A DNA stretch of 64,000 nucleotides from assembly GCA_029339195.1 (NCBI GenBank), contig JAPTJF010000071.1:62001-126000 (forward strand), read 5' to 3'. The notes beneath the pieces are model-generated. The model was not told the DNA's origin, searched no databases, and saw nothing but the letters and a program-made list of their open reading frames with translations. This DNA is from Micractinium sp. NFX-FRZ (Eukaryota > Chlorophyta > Trebouxiophyceae > Chlorellales > Chlorellaceae). This document shows, piece by piece, positions 21,160-33,452 of the stretch. The position numbers were made by a program, and so were the translations under genes. Position 1 is the stretch's first letter. Each line of letters starts with the position of its first letter.

Positions 21160-22716
21160 TGTGAAGGCGTGCACAGCCGCAGCGGTGGCAGTGCCCTTAC
21201 AATAGCCGCCACCTCTGCAGCAAACCAACTCTTTCATCCAGCCACACCGCAGTGGCAGCAGCAGGAGCACCCACGCGTGTGCGCCACGCGCAAGCGTGCC
21301 CGCCACGGCTTGGACATGGTCGTGGGGGCCCGTGTTGCCCCTTCGTACCTTAGACATGGAGGCGCCAGCGGCCGGCGCCCTTAGCCAGCCTGCATGTGAG
21401 GCTGGAAGAACACATTGCTTGGGGGCCACCCCTCGCTACCGGCCCCCAAGCCACCACCAGTCTAGGCCCCGTCCTGACCTGGCACCCCCAGTGCCCCCTC
21501 CTGACCAGAACTGAACTGACCTATTCGTGCCATGTGTTTTGTGCCGTTCCTTGTGTGTGTCTTTGGGAGTTGCACCCCCGCACGTGCACCCCGCCGTCCC
21601 AATCCTGATGTCATGTCCTCGTACACGTCACCCACTCCACTGTCCATTCACATCTCCTCCCCTTGTGCTCTCTCCACTGAAGCCACCCTCCCCCCCTCCT
21701 CCAACTGCCTTGCCATGCGCCGACGACAGCAAGCAGACAGCACCCATGACATTAGCCCGGGACCACCCCTCCCATGATTTGCCGCACGGCTGCCCGCCGC
21801 CTACACTTGCTGGCCTGACCACGACGCTCTTGCTGTAATTGCATGCCCCAGTGACTGGCCAACGAGCCAGAAGAGCTCTGAAGGAGACGGGCCGGCGTGC
21901 AAGGAATCCAAGTGGTTGACACGGGAGGGAAGCAGCGAGCCCCAAGGGCAGCGAGCCTGCTGCGCCACATGCGGCTGCTGTAATGTGAACTCAGGCAATG
22001 TGCCTCCGTGCCCGCCTCCCTGGCCTGCTCTGCTCGAATGTCAGCCCGTCTGCCTGGCATGTGGCTTACAGGTGGCCCGTTCAATCACAGGCCTGACTGC
22101 AAGCGTCTGCAGAACGCCGGCATCTGCCAGCGTGCTGCAGGGTGGCAGCATGGCTGCCAGCACGGCAGGGAAAGGGAGAGCGCACACGAGCTGAACAGGG
22201 GCTCAGAGAGCCGAGGCGAGCAATAGAGAGGGGGACATACAAAGCAAGCAAGGGAAGGGGCCTGCCTAGCAGCTAGCCTAAGAGGGGGTCACGCAGCCGT
22301 GACAAGAGGGCGTTAGTGAGCAGTCAAAGAGGGGCACAGCGGCACCCTGGAAAGAGGCTGCCAAGGCGGGGTGTGGGTGGCGCCTCAAGAACATGGTGCG
22401 TGTGTGTGCGTGACCAGTCAAGGTACCGTGGCCGGCCGGCGTGCTGCGCCTGTGCACGCCTGGGAAAATGGCGGCAGCCCGGATGGTGCATGGGGCAGTG
22501 GCAGGGCAGCCGCACCGGCTGGGCGACTGTGAGGGACAAAAGCTGCAGCTGGGAGCCTAAGGGAGCACAGGAAGAAAGAGCGGGAAAGGGACGACCTGGG
22601 TGCAGCGCAACAAATCAGCGCCCGTGCCTAAGCGCAGCAGGGCGCCGCTCGCACGGCGTGGGCAGCGCGCCAGCTGGCGGGGAGCAGGCTGCCCTGCTGC
22701 ACGCGCGAGCGGGGGC
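21160..22716. other. Convergent 3' region with poly(A) motifs for both strands
   Basis: This 1.55 kb separates two convergent stop codons. Plus-strand TGTAA motifs lie at 21834-21838 and 21979-21983; a minus-strand TGTAA (ttaca on plus) lies at 22066-22070. The two transcripts may end within about 100-250 bp of each other. No coding exon was found. Confidence 0.45.
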
Positions 22717-25700
22717 TCACCGCTTGCGCGGCCGCTTCTTGGCGGGTTTGCTAGGCTTCTTGGCCACGCCGCGCGCCGCTGCCGCCACCCCATTGGCCAG
22801 CAGCTGAGGCGCGTGGAAGGGCTGCACCTCGCTGCAGGCGGGAGACGGATGGAGGCCGGGGGAGGGGAGGGTGGTGAGGAGGTGCCAAGTGGCGGGAGGG
22901 AGATGAGGAGGTGCTGGTTGAGCTTCGGAAGGAGCGGGCAGGCACGGCAGCGCCAGCGCAGGGATGCTTCCAGGAATTGCACCCACCCGCCAAGACCCGG
23001 TGCCCCCAACCTCCAGCCCTCGCCCCCCACCCAGCGCCGTCTGACCTGGCAGGCAGGTAGTAGAGCCGCTGCTTGAGGTCGCCATGCCGAAGCATGAGGC
23101 TGCGCCAGGGCACCCGTGGCGGCACCTCCTTCACCATCTGCACACACACACACACACACACGTGGCAGGGGGCATTCCAGGTTGATGGGTGCTGTTGGAT
23201 TGAGGCAGGCGTGTGCTGCGATGATGCTGCACCCAGCCAACAACGGCGGCACCCCCTCCACCATCAGCACCCAACAACCAGCGAAAACTACATTCAGGGG
23301 TCGGCAGGCGCTTGGCAGTTGGTGTCTGGCTTGCCCACGTGCAGCTGGAGTCGCTGTGTAAACTACCTGCCTGCCTGTGCACGCTGCAGCCAACCATCCC
23401 CCAAGCCCCACCCCACTGCACTGTGCTGCCCACGCGCAGAGACCCTTGAGGCACACGTACCGCTGACCAGCCCCCGCATGCCCACCAGCCCACACCAGCT
23501 CTCCCGCTTCCATACCACACCCAAGGGCCCCCGCCCGCCCCACCTGCACTGTGTTGTCCATGTGCAGCAGGTCGTGGTGCGTGACGCCGTACCGCTGCAG
23601 CTCTTCTGGTGTGGTGAAGGAGAAGCCCAGGCGCTGCCACGTGGCCTTGGTGCGTGCGTCGTCTGTGGTCGGCGGGTGGGCGTATGGGGGTGCCAAAGGC
23701 GGTGGCGGGGTGAGGCGGGGCGGAGACGGAGCAGGGTGGTTCGGGCGCAGGCCAGTGAGCAGACCAGAAGCAGGCAGCAGGCAGCAGGCGTGGCGGGTGG
23801 GCAGGACTGCTGCACCCAGCCGCCCGCCTCCAGCCCCCAGCCTGCCTGCCTGTGTGCGCCCCCCCGGCGCTACAGCCCCTGGGCGCGCACCTGTGCTGCA
23901 CAGCAGGATGCGTGGGATGCTGAGCGCCCTGCAGATGTCTTCTATCGCCTCCAGCAGCGCCCGCCCGTGGCCTGCAGGCGCCGGGGGTGGGAGCAGGCGT
24001 GGGAGCGGGTGTGTGGCTGAGGGCGGCGGGACAGGGTGCCTCCTGCCCTCCCTCCTCCCTCCACCTTGTTGCCAGAACTGCCGCAGTGCTGAGCCGGGAA
24101 CAACACAGCCACGCGCGGTGCTGCATCGGGCACAGCACAGTCGGGCGGAGGACAGCCACGACGGGGGCTAGAGCCCCCGCTTCCAAGCCAAACGCTGCCA
24201 ACGGCAGTGCTCAGCAGCAATGCCAACAAAACAAATCACAGCAATGCACTCAAGGCACGTAGCGGCAAAGGCTCTCACCCTTGTTGCGCCGCGACTCCTG
24301 CGTCGCGTAGAAGGGCACCTCCATCCAGCCTGGTCCCATGCGGATGGTGGCCGCACAGATGGGCTTCTGATGCGCCTGCGAGCGGGCACAGCGGACATAC
24401 GTTGTGTTTCTTGCATGTACAACACTTGGCTACATGCAGTGCTGTGCAGCAGAGGTGCGCCTGCGAGCGACACATGCACGGAGCAGCACTTGTGCAGGGC
24501 AGGCAGCAGAGGATCAAGGGACGGGGTCAGGGCGACGCACACAAAGCAAACACTGGTGCTGAGAGTGGAGGTGTGCGGGACGGGCATGTGCAGCGGGGAG
24601 CAGGCAGGCCAGCGTACCAGCTGGGTACAGGAATGACTTATCAGCATGCTGAACAGCAGCACACAGTGGGCAGCCTTGCAATGACCTGCCCAGCCCTGAC
24701 TCTGCCCTGCCCTGCCCTGACAACGACCTGCCCTGCAACACTGCCCTGTCTGCCCCTATTTCAACATCTCTGGCTGACGTTCAGCCTTCCCTTCCCCCCC
24801 TCTCCATCACCACCCGTACTCACTGCTAGGATGGGCACTGGCGGCTTGGGCGCACCCATCAGCGTGCCATGCTTCAGGGGCGCCTCATGCGCATAGTCTG
24901 CCTCGGGGCAGTTTGCCGGCGGCGGCGGCGGCCACTGCGGCCGGAACCGCGGCAGCAGCACCACCACTCTAAACCCTCCAAAGTCCTGAAGTGAAATCAA
25001 GAGCACGGGCCAGGTGAGGCGCAGGGTGGGCGGCAAGCACAGGCAGAAGAAGGAGCAATCCATCCAGCAGGCCGGCGGCAGCGCCAGCCTGGACAGAGGC
25101 AGCAGGCTGCACACGGCACACGTGTCGAGTACCCGGCCGCTGGCGCCAGCAAGCTCTCAGACAGGGTGTTCACGTCTGACCACAGGGCATTCGTTCGATT
25201 CTTTTCCCCGCTCTTCCACGTCGGATTGATCCGCTCCCCAGCTGCCCAAAACTCCTCAACCCACTCCTCCTCCACCGCTCAGCACCCCCCGCTGGCGCCA
25301 GCTCAGCACTTGCCAGCTCATCCGGGTCCTCCGCCTCGCTGGCAGTCACCGTCCAGTCGAGGTACTCGTGAATGGTGGCTGCGCGTGGCACCTGCACTTG
25401 ACGAGGACACAATCATGAGGACAGAGGAAGCAGGTTTGAGAAGAGTATACACCCAGCAAGCGGCAGACAGCAAGCGGGACAAGCCAGTGGCAAGGAGAGC
25501 AGCACGCACTAGACACAGGCGGCGCACGCTGGAATGGAGCGCAGGGGTTTGGGGCTCCCCTGCAATTGCCGTGCGCCAGTGAGGATTCCTGAAGCGCCTT
25601 CTCCTGCCATCCACATGCCAGCATCCTGACTGTGCATGCCGTCTCCTGTGCTCTTCGTGCCTGCCTGCCTGCCTGCCTGGTGCCCCAACACCTGGCGCCC

Positions 25701-26986
25701 CTGCAGCCGTTCTTATTCAGGCATGCACATGCAACGTCCCTGCACCCAGCACGCCGTTGCTTTGATCCATTCCTCGTACCTCTGCTTTTTTGGTGCCGGG
25801 ACGCGGCGGCGGCGCCTGCCCCGTCTCGAAAGCTTTGAACATGAAGGGGACGTCGCTGCGTGCTCGCTGCCGCCCCTCTGCCGCATTGGGGACGCTATAG
25901 TTCTTCAGCTGCAGAACCACATTGGGCCTGCAACAACGGGGACAGGCGGGGCAGGCGGCACAGCTTGGGGTGCGATGAAGTGGGGCGTGTGTGGTGGGGG
26001 CAAGAGGCCAACGGGGGGAGAGCAGCGGCAGCGGCTCGGGCGGCGGCACACATAAGAATTGGCAATCAAGGAACGTTCAGAAGAATGCAGTGGCAGTGTG
26101 GGCAGCAGGTGGGAAGCATCAACCACACATGCTGTTGCCATGCTCCTCTGATCCATGCTCCTCTGATCAGGTGCTGTTCAGGTGCTGTTGGTTGGGTGCC
26201 GCCACGACTCGCCGTGCAGCGCCGCCATGCAGTGCCACAGCCGACGTGCTGCCCGCTGGGTGCCCCCGCATCCCCCATCCCCACCACCAATGCCACACCT
26301 CCCTTCCCAGCATTGAGCAGCAGCTTGTGCTGTCCGCTGCACACGGTGGTGGGCGGCGGCGGGCGGCCGACGCACCTGCCGGGAATCTCAAACATGTGGT
26401 CCACCGGCAACTCCGCCAGGGGTTTGCGCGCCTCCCGCAGCACCCTACGACGCGCCTCTCGCTCCGCCCGTTCCTTCTGCCTGTCATGGCCGTGCCAATC
26501 GGCAGCGGCCAACGTCGGGTGAGCGCCTAATGCCGGCAGCGGCACGGCCGTGGGCTCGAGCTTGACGGCCTGGCTGCCCTGGCCGTAGTGGGGCTCTAGA
26601 AGCCCCAGGCCGCCTGACGCCATAATAGGTGCTGCCGGCCGTCACTCCCGCATCGCTTGCCGCCTCTCCCGCTCCCCACAGCTCTTCCCTGTGCGCCTGC
26701 CAATCCGGTGCGCGGTGTCGCAGCGCCGATGCTCCGGAAGCCGTCTACAGTGTCGGATCGACCGCTCCAAAGCAGGCGGCCCAGCACGGCGGAACTGTGA
26801 CCAGAACGGCGCACAGAACGCCCCACTCACAAACCCAAATTGCTCATTGAGTATGCACGGTCCAAAAGGCCGCAATTGGGGTATGTGCACCTTTTTTGCT
26901 GCCCCACTTGCCTCGGCACCTTCGCCGCCTTGCTGCCGCTTGGCAGCCCGCTCATAGACCTCAGGCGACCTTTTCATTGGTTGCAT
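22717..26986 (-). CDS. GNAT-family N-acetyltransferase, probably nuclear
   Basis: Ten exons on the minus strand join in phase (439 aa): 26986-26815, 26631-26376, 25927-25780, 25391-25314, 24985-24824, 24375-24279, 23971-23891, 23662-23544, 23137-23046, 22831-22717. The C-terminal half is a GNAT fold: ATIRMGPGWMEVPFYATQES (strand 4), the acetyl-CoA motif RRNKGHGRALLEAIEDI near residues 300-315, SIPRILLCST, then WQRLGFSFTTPEELQRYG. It ends in a Lys/Arg nuclear signal (KKPSKPAKKRPRKR). The N-terminal half holds a basic helix (RQKERAEREARRRVLREARK) and has no family I recognise. The first exon (MQPMKRSPEVYERAAKRQ) is joined by a GTGCGC donor chosen because it restores phase. The intron after DELD's first three residues uses a GC donor (CTG|GCAAGT). 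Substrate unknown; histone or nuclear protein acetylation is inference. Confidence 0.72.
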
Positions 26987-27107
26987 ATCAACCCTATACC
27001 GATAGAGCAGCAGGCCTGCAGGGCCAGAGGGCAGGTGGTGGCGGCAGCGGCGGCGGCGGCAGCGGCGGCAGCAGCCAGTGGCGAGCTGCACCTGACGGCA
27101 CGCCACC
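26987..27107. promoter_or_regulatory. 121-bp bidirectional promoter region, GNAT / PAP
   Basis: Only 121 bp separate the divergent start codons. The gap is dominated by a GGC/GCA repeat (27041-27080) on the PAP side. The PAP start has the context gccaccATGc, a good eukaryotic initiation site. A bidirectional promoter is inferred from spacing. Confidence 0.55.
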
Positions 27108-30100
27108 ATGCAGCGGGCATCCGCCCTACGGTGCACGCTGCAGCAGCTGGAGGCTGCTGCTTGGCGGGCAGGCACACTCGGGCGGCCGGAGGTTGCGGGG
27201 CTGTCCACCAGCGCCCCTGCCTGTGCCTCACTGTGGCAGTCTGCACGGACCGTGACGGCAGCACTGCTGCCCGGCAGTGCTGGTACCTGTGGCGGCGGCA
27301 GCAGCAGCAGCAGCAGCAGCAATACGTACTTGCCAGCACACATTGTGTGCGGAGCGCAGGAGCAGGCGGCGGTGCCCCGCCGGCACTGGCAGCAGCAGCA
27401 GGTGCGCATGCAGGCTTCCGCGGCAGCAGAGGCAGCCCTGGCTGCTGAGCCAGCGGAATGGCAGGCACCGGGGCACAACAGCAAGCAGCGGCGCAGGCCG
27501 AGGCAGCGGCGGCGGGGTGCCGACCCCAAAGATGCTCCCCCTGAGCGGCAGCACGAGTGGCAGCAGGCGGCTTCTCTGGCGGCAGACATACTGGGTGAGC
27601 AGCAGCAGCAGCAGCCAGCACCGGCATTGCCGCCTCCCGGCAGCGGCGGCGGGGAGCAGGCAGCAGCAGCGGTAGCAGCAGCGCGCGAGACGCGCCTGGG
27701 GGGTGGGACGGATGACGAGGGGGCGGCTTGGACGGCGGATGAAGCCCAGGCTGCCGAGGCAGCAGAGGAGGGCCTGGCTGCTGGCGAGTGCGCGCTGCCG
27801 CCTGCACGCGTCTTGCAGGACGATGCTCACCCCATCAGGGAGGCAGACATCTCCCGCCCAGCCTGGTTTGTGCTGTCCCGCCTGCGGGCCGCAGGTGCGC
27901 GGCGGCTAGTGGGCTGGCCCCCGGCAGGGGTGGTCTGCCTGTCTGCCAGTACACTTCCGTCGGCCATCTGCCAACCGCTCTCCCCACGCTCAAGTCCTGC
28001 CCAAAACCTGCGCACACTCTGCAGCATGCATTGTGGGGCCACTCCACCGCCGACATGCTACTGCCGGCCTGCCAGTCCCCTTTGTGTGCCATGTGTGCAG
28101 GCCACAAGGCATACATCGTGGGTGGGACCACCCGCAACCTGCTGCTTGCCACCCATTGCTCCGCAGCACCCTTCGCCCCGTGTAACTGCGTGCATCTGCC
28201 TATCACGTGTGCAGGCCACGAGGCATACATTGTGGGCGGCACCATCCGTGACCTGCTGCTGGGGGGCACCCCCAGGGACTACGACATCCTGTCTTCAGCC
28301 GAGCTGCACCAGGTGGGCAGCACGCTGGTGCATGCTGCGCTCTGTGGGGCCGCCGCATCCACCGTGTTTTGACATGCTGCGCTAAAGGTCGGACCTTGTG
28401 AGTTGGCCATGCCTGCTGCCGATGCCGTTGATGCCGCTTGCCGCCTGCCATTCTGGCACCCTCTCCCTGCTGCTTGCCGCACCCTCACGCACACAACTGT
28501 CTGGTCCAACTAGCTGGGCTACTGCCCAGCCCAAGAGCTGCGTGCCTGGTCTGTGCCCCTCTTGCCTGCCGTCCCATCGGCCTGCCCGCGCATCCTGCCC
28601 GGCGTCCACCGCCTGCCTGCAGATCAAGCGCCTCTTCTCCCGCTGCATCATCGTGGGGCGCTCTTTCCCGGTGTGCCAGGTGTACACCGAGGGGACGATG
28701 ATCGAGGTGGGCCTGTTCACACAGCTTACATTTGGCTGTGAGGGCGCAACAGTGAAGCCTGTGAATCTGCCAGCTCACAGCACTTGTATGTGGGGACTTG
28801 CAGGGCTGGAGTATAATGGCATCTTTGAATAAATTGCACCTCTAGTAAAACGCTGCCTCCATCCTGAAGCAGGGTGCCCGCTCCTCTTCTTCCCTGCCCC
28901 TGTCTGTGCGCAGGTCAGCAGCTTCAGCACGCACGCCGACTCCCGCCTCATCCCTGCCGATGCATCCTCACACATGATCGGGCGGCAGAAGCCAAAGGTG
29001 GGTGGGCAGGGGTTGAGCGCGTGGCCAGCTACACAGGGCGGCTGCAGGCAGGCAGGGTTAGTGCAATTTTGGGTGAGGAACCGCCATGTCATTGACAGCT
29101 TCCCCCCTTGTTTGTTTGCGCTCCCCAGGGCGGGATGAGGGTGAGGTATAGCTGCAAGGGTGAGCGGTTGAGCCTGGCAGTGTGCGCCCGCCCGCCTGCT
29201 CTCCGCTTGGAAGCTTCCCAGGCAGCCAGGGCAGAGGGCTCCGCACTGACCCCCGCCCCGCCGGCCCGGCACGCCCCGCTGCCGCCGTCTGCTGCTGCAG
29301 CGGTGGAGCCACGAGGGCGCCACCTGGGCGGAGGCTCGTGCACGCAACGCTGCGCGCAGAGACTTCACCGTCAATGGGCTGCTGTATGAGCCATTCAGGT
29401 GAGCCGTTCAAGAGGTGCCAATCCTGGTTTGAATCTGATCGATTGGTTGACTCGTGCGTTGGCTATGACGTGCTGGCCTGCTTGTTGCAGCCTGCTCTAT
29501 GGCCCCCACAAACCACTGGGTGCCCGCGGCATTGGGATGCATTGCTGGCTGGCTGCTGCTTGTGCCAGCAAGCAGTCGGCTGGCTGGCGGTGGCACTGGC
29601 AGCTGTTCTTTGCTGTGGCCGGCCGCGCCCATGCGCACGTGTTTGAGTGACAGGTGGGCATCGTATCAATGTGGCGCTGCGCCTCTGCCCCGTGCCACCT
29701 CTTTGCGCTGGCTTCTGCTGAGCGCCCCGCACCCTCCCGCTGCCCCACACGCCACCGCCCCTGCAGCCGGCTGCTGTTTGATGCCGTGGGCGGGGTGGCA
29801 GACTGCCAGGCACGCCGCCTGCGCACCATCTGCGACCCCGGAGAGTCGTTCAGGGCGGACCCGGCTCGCATCCTGCGGGGCGTGCGCCTGGCGGCACGCG
29901 CAGGTGAGCGCACCCGCCTGCTGAGGCGTGCTGGCTGGCTGGCTGGTTGGTTTGGCGGGGTGGTTGCTTGATGCACCCACTTGTGCGCCCGCCTGCTGAG
30001 ATGCCACGGCTGGCTGGACGGTTGGCTGCTGGATAGCCGGCTGGGTGGGTGGCCGAGGCGTGCATGCGTGCTTGCAGGGGTGAACGCGTGGTTTGTTTGG

Positions 30101-32501
30101 TATTCTTGTTGATAATTGCAGGCACCCACCCACTGGTGCCCCTCGTCCGCAGGGCTGGAGGTGCACCCCGCCCATGATGCATGCCGCCCCATCCCACCTT
30201 GCTGCCCCCCAACCCTGCCCCTCTGCGCCCCCTTCGTCCGCAGGGCTGGAGGTTGACGCCGCCACCGCCGCCGCCATGGAGGGCCATGCCGCCGCCATCG
30301 GGCAGCTGCCCCAGGGGCGGCTGCAGATGGAGCTGGGCAGCCTGCTGGCGCACGGGGCGTCCCAGGCCTCGCTGGCGCTGATGTGGCGGCTGGGGCTGCT
30401 TGACATGCTGCTGCCACAGCAGGCGCTGTACATGAGGGTGAGGACTGGCGGGGGTGGAGCGGTGGATCAAGATGGTATGGGGGGCGGGGCTCATTGGACA
30501 GGGCGCGCTTTCACGGTTGGATTGGGTGGGGTTGGATGCTGCCGCCTGCGCGCGAGGGCAGTGCATGCCCCAGCATGCGAGCACCGTGCACGCTCTTTTG
30601 CTGCTGCAAACGACCCCTGTTCAGGCGCCCAGTGCTTGCGTGCTCATCTGCCGCGGCCCACGCTGTTCCCTGCCATCTCCCCCCCCGCCCGCCCGTGCCC
30701 GCAGCGCCACCGCGTGCCGCGGGCACCCCGCACCGCCACACCCACCCCCTCCGCCACCCGGCGGGTCAACAAGCCGCGCAGCAACCTGCTATTTGACCTG
30801 GCAGCTGAGCTGGACAGCCACGTGCACCCGCAGGCAAGATGTCTTGTGACTGTTGGTGTGCTGCAGGCTAGCTGCCGGCCGGCCTGCTCGGCCGCCCTGC
30901 TGCCCTGCGGGGGGCGCAGTGGCAGCCCCGCTGCCGCCTGCACCCGGCAGCAGACAGCCCCCTCGCAGCATCATCTTACGTCTTGCCGCCTCTCCTGCCC
31001 GCCCCTCCCACCACTTGCCGTCAACCCCGCAACCAGCCTGGCGTGCGCTCACTTTTGGTGCGGTCGCTCCTGGTGGTCCCTGTGCAGAAACCGGTGGACC
31101 CAGCTGTGTGGGTGGCGCTGCTGGCGGCGCCCCTGGTGGCCGACGCGTGCGCTGCCATGGTGAAGCGGCACCAGAAGCAGCTGCGGCAGCTGCGGTGGCG
31201 TCAGCAGCAGGATGCAGCGGCAGCGGCAGCAGGGGCGGTGTCGGAAGGAGAGGCGGGGGAGGTAGCGGCGCTGCAGGCAGAGGATGCTTCCAGATCTGGG
31301 GCGCTGGAAATCGATTCTGCTGCAGCAGAAGCACACGGGGAGGAGGCCCTGCACAGCCTGCTGCGAGGTGGCAGGAGCGGGAGCAGCAGCGGGAGCAGCA
31401 GCCTAGACCAGCGGTCCGAGAAGGAGCAGCAGCAGCGGCAGCAGCAAGAGGAGCTACAGGGGTGGGTGAGCCCCGACAAGGCAGAACGGCAGCAGTACCG
31501 GGAGCAGTACAGCCAGGTGGTGACAAATGTACTGGATACCATGCTGCAGGTGGGTGCTGTGAGTGTGTGGTACGCGCACCCAGGGCAGGGGCAGTGCAGG
31601 GGCAGGGGCACGGGCAGGCAGAGGAGGGAGCCGGCAATTTGCCCCCGTCAGCTACCGCTGGCATGCTTCGCGCCCGGTCATTTCAACCATCATGCTGCCT
31701 CACCCCTCTGCCTGCTCATTTATGAATGTGACCGGGCATCATCATGCTAGCGGCAGCTGCATGCCGCTTGCTGCCAGAGCATTCAGTGGTGGGGACGCAC
31801 TGGGCCCCCCTCCTCCGAGCAAGCCTCCCCTTGCCTCCCAACGGAATGGCTGGCGCCCGCCCATCTTTCGTGCCCCCCTGCAGGCGCTCGACGCTTCTGT
31901 GATGCAGTCTCTGGGCCGCCAAGCGCGCAAGCACCGCGAGCAGCTGGAGCAAACGGGGTCCGGGCGGCGGCGGCGGGGGGGCGCGCAGGCAGCAGCGCCT
32001 GCCGCGGGGGCGGCGCAGCAGGGCGGCGGGCGGGCGGCCGAGCAGGCCGACCGCCCTCTGCTGCCGTGCGTGCTGCCGCGGCATGCTGTGGACAGAGCAG
32101 CGGCAATGCTGCTTCTAGAAGCAGACCTGCGAGGGCGGCCGGAGCTGCAGGTGCTCCTCAATAAGAGCAGCTGGCCAGGCACGGCAGATGAACAGCAGCA
32201 GCAGCAGCAGCTGGGGCGGCACAACGAGCAGCACGCGCTCTGGCAGCGGCTGGAGCGCGCGACGGCGCGTGTGTCTGGCGACGCATCCGCCACCGCCGCG
32301 CCTGCCAGCGAGGCCGCCGATGCGCCTGCAGAGCGGGGGCCCGAGCAGGAGGAAGGCGGCGCAGGTGCTGAGCTGGCAGGGCGGAAGTTGAAGAGGCACC
32401 GGCAGGGGCGCCAGCTCAGCGCCGAGGAGCGGCTGGTGTTGGGTATCCTGAGTGACCCTAAATTTGAGTTTGCTGCCAGGACGGCGCTGCTGCCGCTGTG
32501 A
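27108..32501 (+). CDS. Bacterial-type poly(A) polymerase / tRNA nucleotidyltransferase (class II), probably organellar
   Basis: Ten exons join in phase (896 aa): 27108-27894, 28215-28312, 28623-28706, 28914-28997, 29301-29398, 29767-29903, 30244-30437, 30705-30833, 31088-31549, 31884-32501. The nucleotidyltransferase core begins near residue 263: AYIVGGTIRDLLLGGTPRDYD with metal-binding Asp284 and Asp286. CIIVGRSFPVCQVY and MIEVSSFSTH follow, as in bacterial PcnB. Then RRDFTVNGLLYEP, DPARILRGVRLAARAGLEV and PQGRLQMELGSLL match the neck and ATP-binding regions. The first 260 residues are Arg/Ala/Ser/Gln-rich and look like an organelle transit peptide plus linker. The C-terminus is low-complexity and basic. 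The match to PcnB rather than CCA enzymes favours RNA 3' polyadenylation in chloroplast or mitochondrion; this is inference. One intron is GC-AG (30834). Confidence 0.85.
28086..28275 (+). repeat. Extra in-frame copy of the PAP catalytic exon start
   Basis: The real exon starts at 28215 (HEAYIVGGTIRDLLLGGT). A copy starting at 28101 after the same gtgtgcag acceptor reads HKAYIVGGTTRNLLLATH. The spacing of 114 bp is 38 codons with no stop, so the upstream acceptor would add 38 residues in frame. The copy has Asn for the conserved Asp of RDLLLG and lacks the RDYD metal site. Confidence 0.85.
30139..30262 (+). repeat. Copy of PAP exon 7 acceptor edge
   Basis: cgtccgcag|ggctggaggt occurs at 30153 and at the real exon start 30244 (GLEVDAATAAAM). 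Spacing is 91 bp, so use of the first acceptor would shift the frame. Confidence 0.8.
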
Positions 32502-33452
32502 GCGCTGCGATGCAGGGTTGAGGCCGCAGCAGCAGCTGCAGCCGGTCGGAGGCAGTCACGTGGCGCCCACGGATTAGACCACCCTGATTTTTGATTTCAT
32601 TACAATTCTTCCTGGTTCTTCTTAATCCCTCATGTGATGGTGTGATGTGACTTTTGAACAAGGCGCAAATTTAGGGCAACAGAGTTTGAACGAATCAGTT
32701 TGATCGAATCATTAGTATACCATATTGGAATGGAACGAAGATGGGAACGCAGGGACGGGCGCCGCCTGTATGCTGGCATGCCAGCCAGGAGGCCAGAAAG
32801 AAGAGCAGTTCAAAGCAAGGCTTTGGGAAATGTGATCGAGACGATGCCGGGGACCCAGTGCGTTCAAGTGCTGTCAGCGGGAGGAATGAGAGAATCAAGC
32901 AGAAACGTTGGAAACAGAGCGTGCCGGATGGACGGGGCCTGCTTGCACAGCAGGGGGGCGCGGTGCAGTTGCGTTGCAGCAGACGACTACGAGGGGAATA
33001 CAAACCGTGCTGGGGAGAGGGTTATCGCACAGGGATGGCAGGTCTTCTACTATCCGGTGATTGCGTCACACTCAGGCTCGTGGCGGGAGCGGCGGGAGCA
33101 GCGTTGCGGCAGTGTGGAGTGACGGCGCCAGGCGCAGCGAAAGCAGTGCGCAAAGTGGCGCACCATGCCATCAACTACACGACTAAGTTCAGGAATGCAC
33201 GCAAGAAGCTGTATAAGCTACAGGGTAGCGACCCACCAGACCCAGGGTAGGACGGATGTGGCGAGGTGGGGTGGGTTCGGCGGCAGGCTTTCCTGCCGCC
33301 GGCGCATCCCCCCCAAAGTCACCCGCTGTGTGTCATGTCTTCTTCTTCTTCTTCTTCCTGCCGGCTCATATGATCAGTGGTCACCATATATACTTGAATT
33401 GAGCATTGAAGGGCTCTGTTCACACACAGGCAGCAGACAGAGGTGCTGCGCA
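32502..33452. other. AT-richer 3' UTR/intergenic region with a TATA-like element
   Basis: The stretch 32575-32740 is clearly less GC-rich than its surroundings. Overlapping open frames between 32700 and 33250 lack domains and splice support. A TATA-like catatata lies near 33383-33390, about 65 bp before the ATG of the next gene, and is the clearest core-promoter candidate in the window. No TGTAA was found for the upstream gene. Confidence 0.45.

Noticed and set aside
32700..33250. Overlapping open frames of 100-170 codons on both strands
   Set aside because: No domain, no consistent splice signals and different frames overlap each other. Better explained as UTR/intergenic DNA.
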